Source: Parcubacteria group bacterium (GTDB lineage Bacteria > Patescibacteriota > Minisyncoccia > UBA6257 > JAAZHW01). Taken from it: a stretch of DNA of 6,460 bases. The DNA is taken from contig JAAZHW010000079.1 of NCBI GenBank assembly GCA_012510515.1, forward strand, positions 1 to 6,460, in the 5' to 3' direction. Every line of letters begins with the position of its first letter. Position 1 is the stretch's first letter. The notes under the pieces were generated by a model that saw nothing but the letters and a program-made list of their open reading frames with translations, had not been told where the DNA came from and did not search any database. This document shows positions 4,612 through 6,460 of the stretch, one piece after another. The position numbers were made by a program, and so were the translations under genes.

Positions 4612-6339
4612 TTAAATTTCTACTACAAATGGCAAAATCATTGGCCTTCTTTGAGTTTCTTTAAAAAGAAATTCTCCCACCTTATCACGCAAATTATCTT
4701 TAACATAAGCCCAATTAGTAGTATGATCTTTGCTAACTGTTTTTTTAATAATATCTTTTACAATATTTTTTGTTTCGCTCATTAATTTTTGAGATTCTTT
4801 TAAATAAACAAAACCTCGAGAAGAAATTTCTGGTTCGCCTCTTATTTCACCGTTTTCCCCATCAATAACAACCACAACAACTAACATTCCATCTTTAGAT
4901 AATTGATTTCGATCGCGCAAAACAACCTCACCAATATCACCAACTCCTAAACCATCGACCATTACATAATTAGCTGGCACTTCATAATTAGTTAATGTAA
5001 TGGCATTTCTTGTTGCTTCGATAATCTGACCATTGCTAGTTAAAACAATATTTGACTTTGGCATTCCTAATTGTTCGGCAATATCGGCATGAGCTTGAAG
5101 CATTGAAAACTGTCCGTGAATAGGAATTAAAAATTTTGGCCTAATTAAACTAATCATTAATTTTAATTCTTCTTGTTGAGCATGACCGCCAGCATGAATA
5201 TCCATCATTTTATAATGAAAAACTCTAGCTCCTTGTCGAAAAAAACTATCTTTTAAATTTTGAACGGCTCTTTCGTTGCCCGGCACAACCGAAGAAGAAA
5301 AAATAACCGTATCGCCTTTTTCGACTCTAAAATATTTATGTTCTCGATTGGCAATACGCATTAAAACAGCGTTATCTTCACCTTGCGAACCTGTACATAA
5401 AATTGTTAATTGTCTCGCTAATAATCCTTGCGCCTCTTGAGGAGAAATTAAAGTATTTTTATTAATCTTTAAGTAATTCATTGCTCGAGCAATTTCTACA
5501 TTGCTTTTCATACTATAACCATCAATAACAACCCGGCGATTAAATTTTTCTGACAACCAAATAATTTGCTGTAAACGACTAATTAATGAAGCAAAAGTTG
5601 CTACAATGATTCGTCCAGAAGCTTTTTCAAAAATTTTTTCCAAATCTTCATAAATACCTTTTTCCGAAATTGAATGACCAGTTTCTTCAGCCCCAGTAGA
5701 ATCCATCATTAAAACTAAAGGATTTTTTGAAGCTAAATAACTAATATGATTTAAATTAATTGGCGAATCAATAATCGGACTAAAATCAACCTTAAAATCA
5801 GGCATATAAAAAACAGTTCCTACTGGTGTATCAGTAGCAAACCCCAAGGTGTCTGGCACATTATGATTAACTAAATAAGGATTAACTCGAAAATGTCCCA
5901 ATTGGATTGATTTTAAATTTTTTGTATCAATTGTTTCAATGTCTAATTTTTTCTGATGAGGAAAATCTTCTTGTCTTTTCAAAATTATTGCTTTGGTTAG
6001 TGGTGAAGTATAAATAGTTGGATTACCAATTTTTTCAACAATATAAGGAATAGCACCAATATGATCATAGTGAGCATGCGTAATAAAAACTCCTAAAATT
6101 TTTTTTCGATTTTTTTCTAGATAATCAACATTAGGAATAATAAAATCAACACCCGGCATATCTTCTTCTGGAAAACGCAAACCACAATCAAATACTAAAA
6201 TTTGATTTTTGTATTCAATAAAAGATAAATTTCGACCGACTTCACCAACACCCCCCAAAACACAAATTTTTATTTTATCTTGAGGAATTTTTGGATTTTT
6301 TATTAATTTTTTTTCTTGTTTTTCTTGTAATGTATCCAT
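4612..6339 (-). CDS. rnj: Ribonuclease J
   Basis: RNase J is a zinc-dependent 5'-3' exo- and endoribonuclease of the beta-CASP metallo-beta-lactamase family, used in mRNA decay and in rRNA and small-RNA maturation. The 575-residue protein has the usual length. It shows LGGVGEVGRN (28-37), DCGLRFPEEDMPGVD (51-65), the metal motif H88-A-H90-Y-D92-H93, H159 (VNHNVPD) and D181 in MPDFKVD (the family usually has G before this D). In the beta-CASP part it has DSTGAEETGHSISE (213-226), CTGSQGE (315-321), HAGGHA (382-387, H386) and IPIHGQ (405-410, H408). The C-terminal domain ends in the typical RRPMILPFVVEI. About 22 charged residues precede the conserved core. The ATG start is preceded by an A-rich leader without a Shine-Dalgarno. 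Its stop codon abuts the stop of the convergent methyltransferase gene, leaving no room for a terminator between them. Confidence 0.96.
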   Translation of the reverse strand: MDTLQEKQEKKLIKNPKIPQDKIKICVLGGVGEVGRNLSFIEYKNQILVFDCGLRFPEEDMPGVDFIIPNVDYLEKNRKKILGVFITHAHYDHIGAIPYIVEKIGNPTIYTSPLTKAIILKRQEDFPHQKKLDIETIDTKNLKSIQLGHFRVNPYLVNHNVPDTLGFATDTPVGTVFYMPDFKVDFSPIIDSPINLNHISYLASKNPLVLMMDSTGAEETGHSISEKGIYEDLEKIFEKASGRIIVATFASLISRLQQIIWLSEKFNRRVVIDGYSMKSNVEIARAMNYLKINKNTLISPQEAQGLLARQLTILCTGSQGEDNAVLMRIANREHKYFRVEKGDTVIFSSSVVPGNERAVQNLKDSFFRQGARVFHYKMMDIHAGGHAQQEELKLMISLIRPKFLIPIHGQFSMLQAHADIAEQLGMPKSNIVLTSNGQIIEATRNAITLTNYEVPANYVMVDGLGVGDIGEVVLRDRNQLSKDGMLVVVVVIDGENGEIRGEPEISSRGFVYLKESQKLMSETKNIVKDIIKKTVSKDHTTNWAYVKDNLRDKVGEFLFKETQRRPMILPFVVEI

Positions 6340-6389
6340 ATTTTTATTTTTTTATTTATATTAACCTTTTATTTTTTTTATATTTATTT

Positions 6390-6460
6390 TCATCCTAAGG
6401 ACACTTCTATCGGCGGACTCCACTTAGAATAACTGCTGTTTTTTTAGTGTCATCCTGACG
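6390..6460 (-). repeat. Degenerate composite repeat upstream of rnj, cut by the window end
   Basis: On the minus strand the segment begins with the repeat tail TCAGGATGACACTAAAAAAA then CAG (6458-6436), identical over 23 bases to 189-211. It continues CAGTTATTCTAA, matching the start of the unit at 214 with three changes in 12. The unit here is a hybrid: its outer ends TTATTCTAAG (6432-6423) and CTTAGGATGA (6399-6390) pair with each other with two G-U pairs, joining a left-type end to a right-type end around a GC-richer centre. It lies in the leader or promoter region of rnj; I see no convincing promoter. Bases 6340-6389 are AT-rich and otherwise featureless. Confidence 0.65.

Overview
The window looks like a chromosomal segment of an uncultured, AT-rich bacterium, most likely a member of the Patescibacteria (Candidate Phyla Radiation). 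This placement is an inference. It rests on AT-rich coding sequence, A/K/N/I-rich proteins, the protein types (an HD-domain CCA-adding enzyme with a charged tail, RNase J, an Elp3-type enzyme), and intergenic GC-rich palindromes of the CCTGCC/GGCAGG kind, which I associate with these genomes. No 16S gene is present to settle it. All four protein genes end in TAA and read through under the standard bacterial code.

Layout: positions 1-425 hold no protein gene but a dense tract of interspersed repeats, GC-rich palindromes and a perfect hairpin. Positions 426-2015 (minus strand) hold a CCA-adding enzyme gene followed after 13 bases by a tRNA-Pro(CGG) that does not encode its own CCA end. Positions 2016-2309 are a second repeat tract, with an inverted copy of the same composite element and a sister hairpin. 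Positions 2310-3902 (minus) encode an Elp3-like radical SAM/acetyltransferase. Head to head with it, positions 3901-4611 (plus) encode a class I methyltransferase that closely resembles the Trm9/ALKBH8 wobble-uridine methyltransferases. The two ATG start codons overlap by two bases inside one CATG. Positions 4612-6339 (minus) encode RNase J, whose stop codon directly abuts the methyltransferase stop codon. Positions 6340-6460 hold a further, degenerate repeat copy.

All the genes serve RNA metabolism: tRNA 3' end maturation (cca plus a tRNA needing it), tRNA wobble modification (Elp3 and the Trm9-like enzyme), and RNA decay/processing (RNase J). The most notable point is the Elp3/Trm9-like pair. 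In eukaryotes the equivalent enzymes act in sequence on U34 of tRNA: Elp3 makes cm5U and Trm9 or ALKBH8 methylates it to mcm5U. Bacteria are normally described as using MnmE/MnmG at this position. A head-to-head pair here suggests a minimal bacterial route to an mcm5U-like nucleoside.

The second notable point is the repeat family. It is a dimer of two short units of distinct type, with base changes compensated within each unit, often carrying a GC-rich palindrome nested in the unit's centre, and accompanied by a hairpin whose two copies differ by paired compensatory changes. These elements fill every real intergenic gap and are absent from the two zero-length gene junctions.
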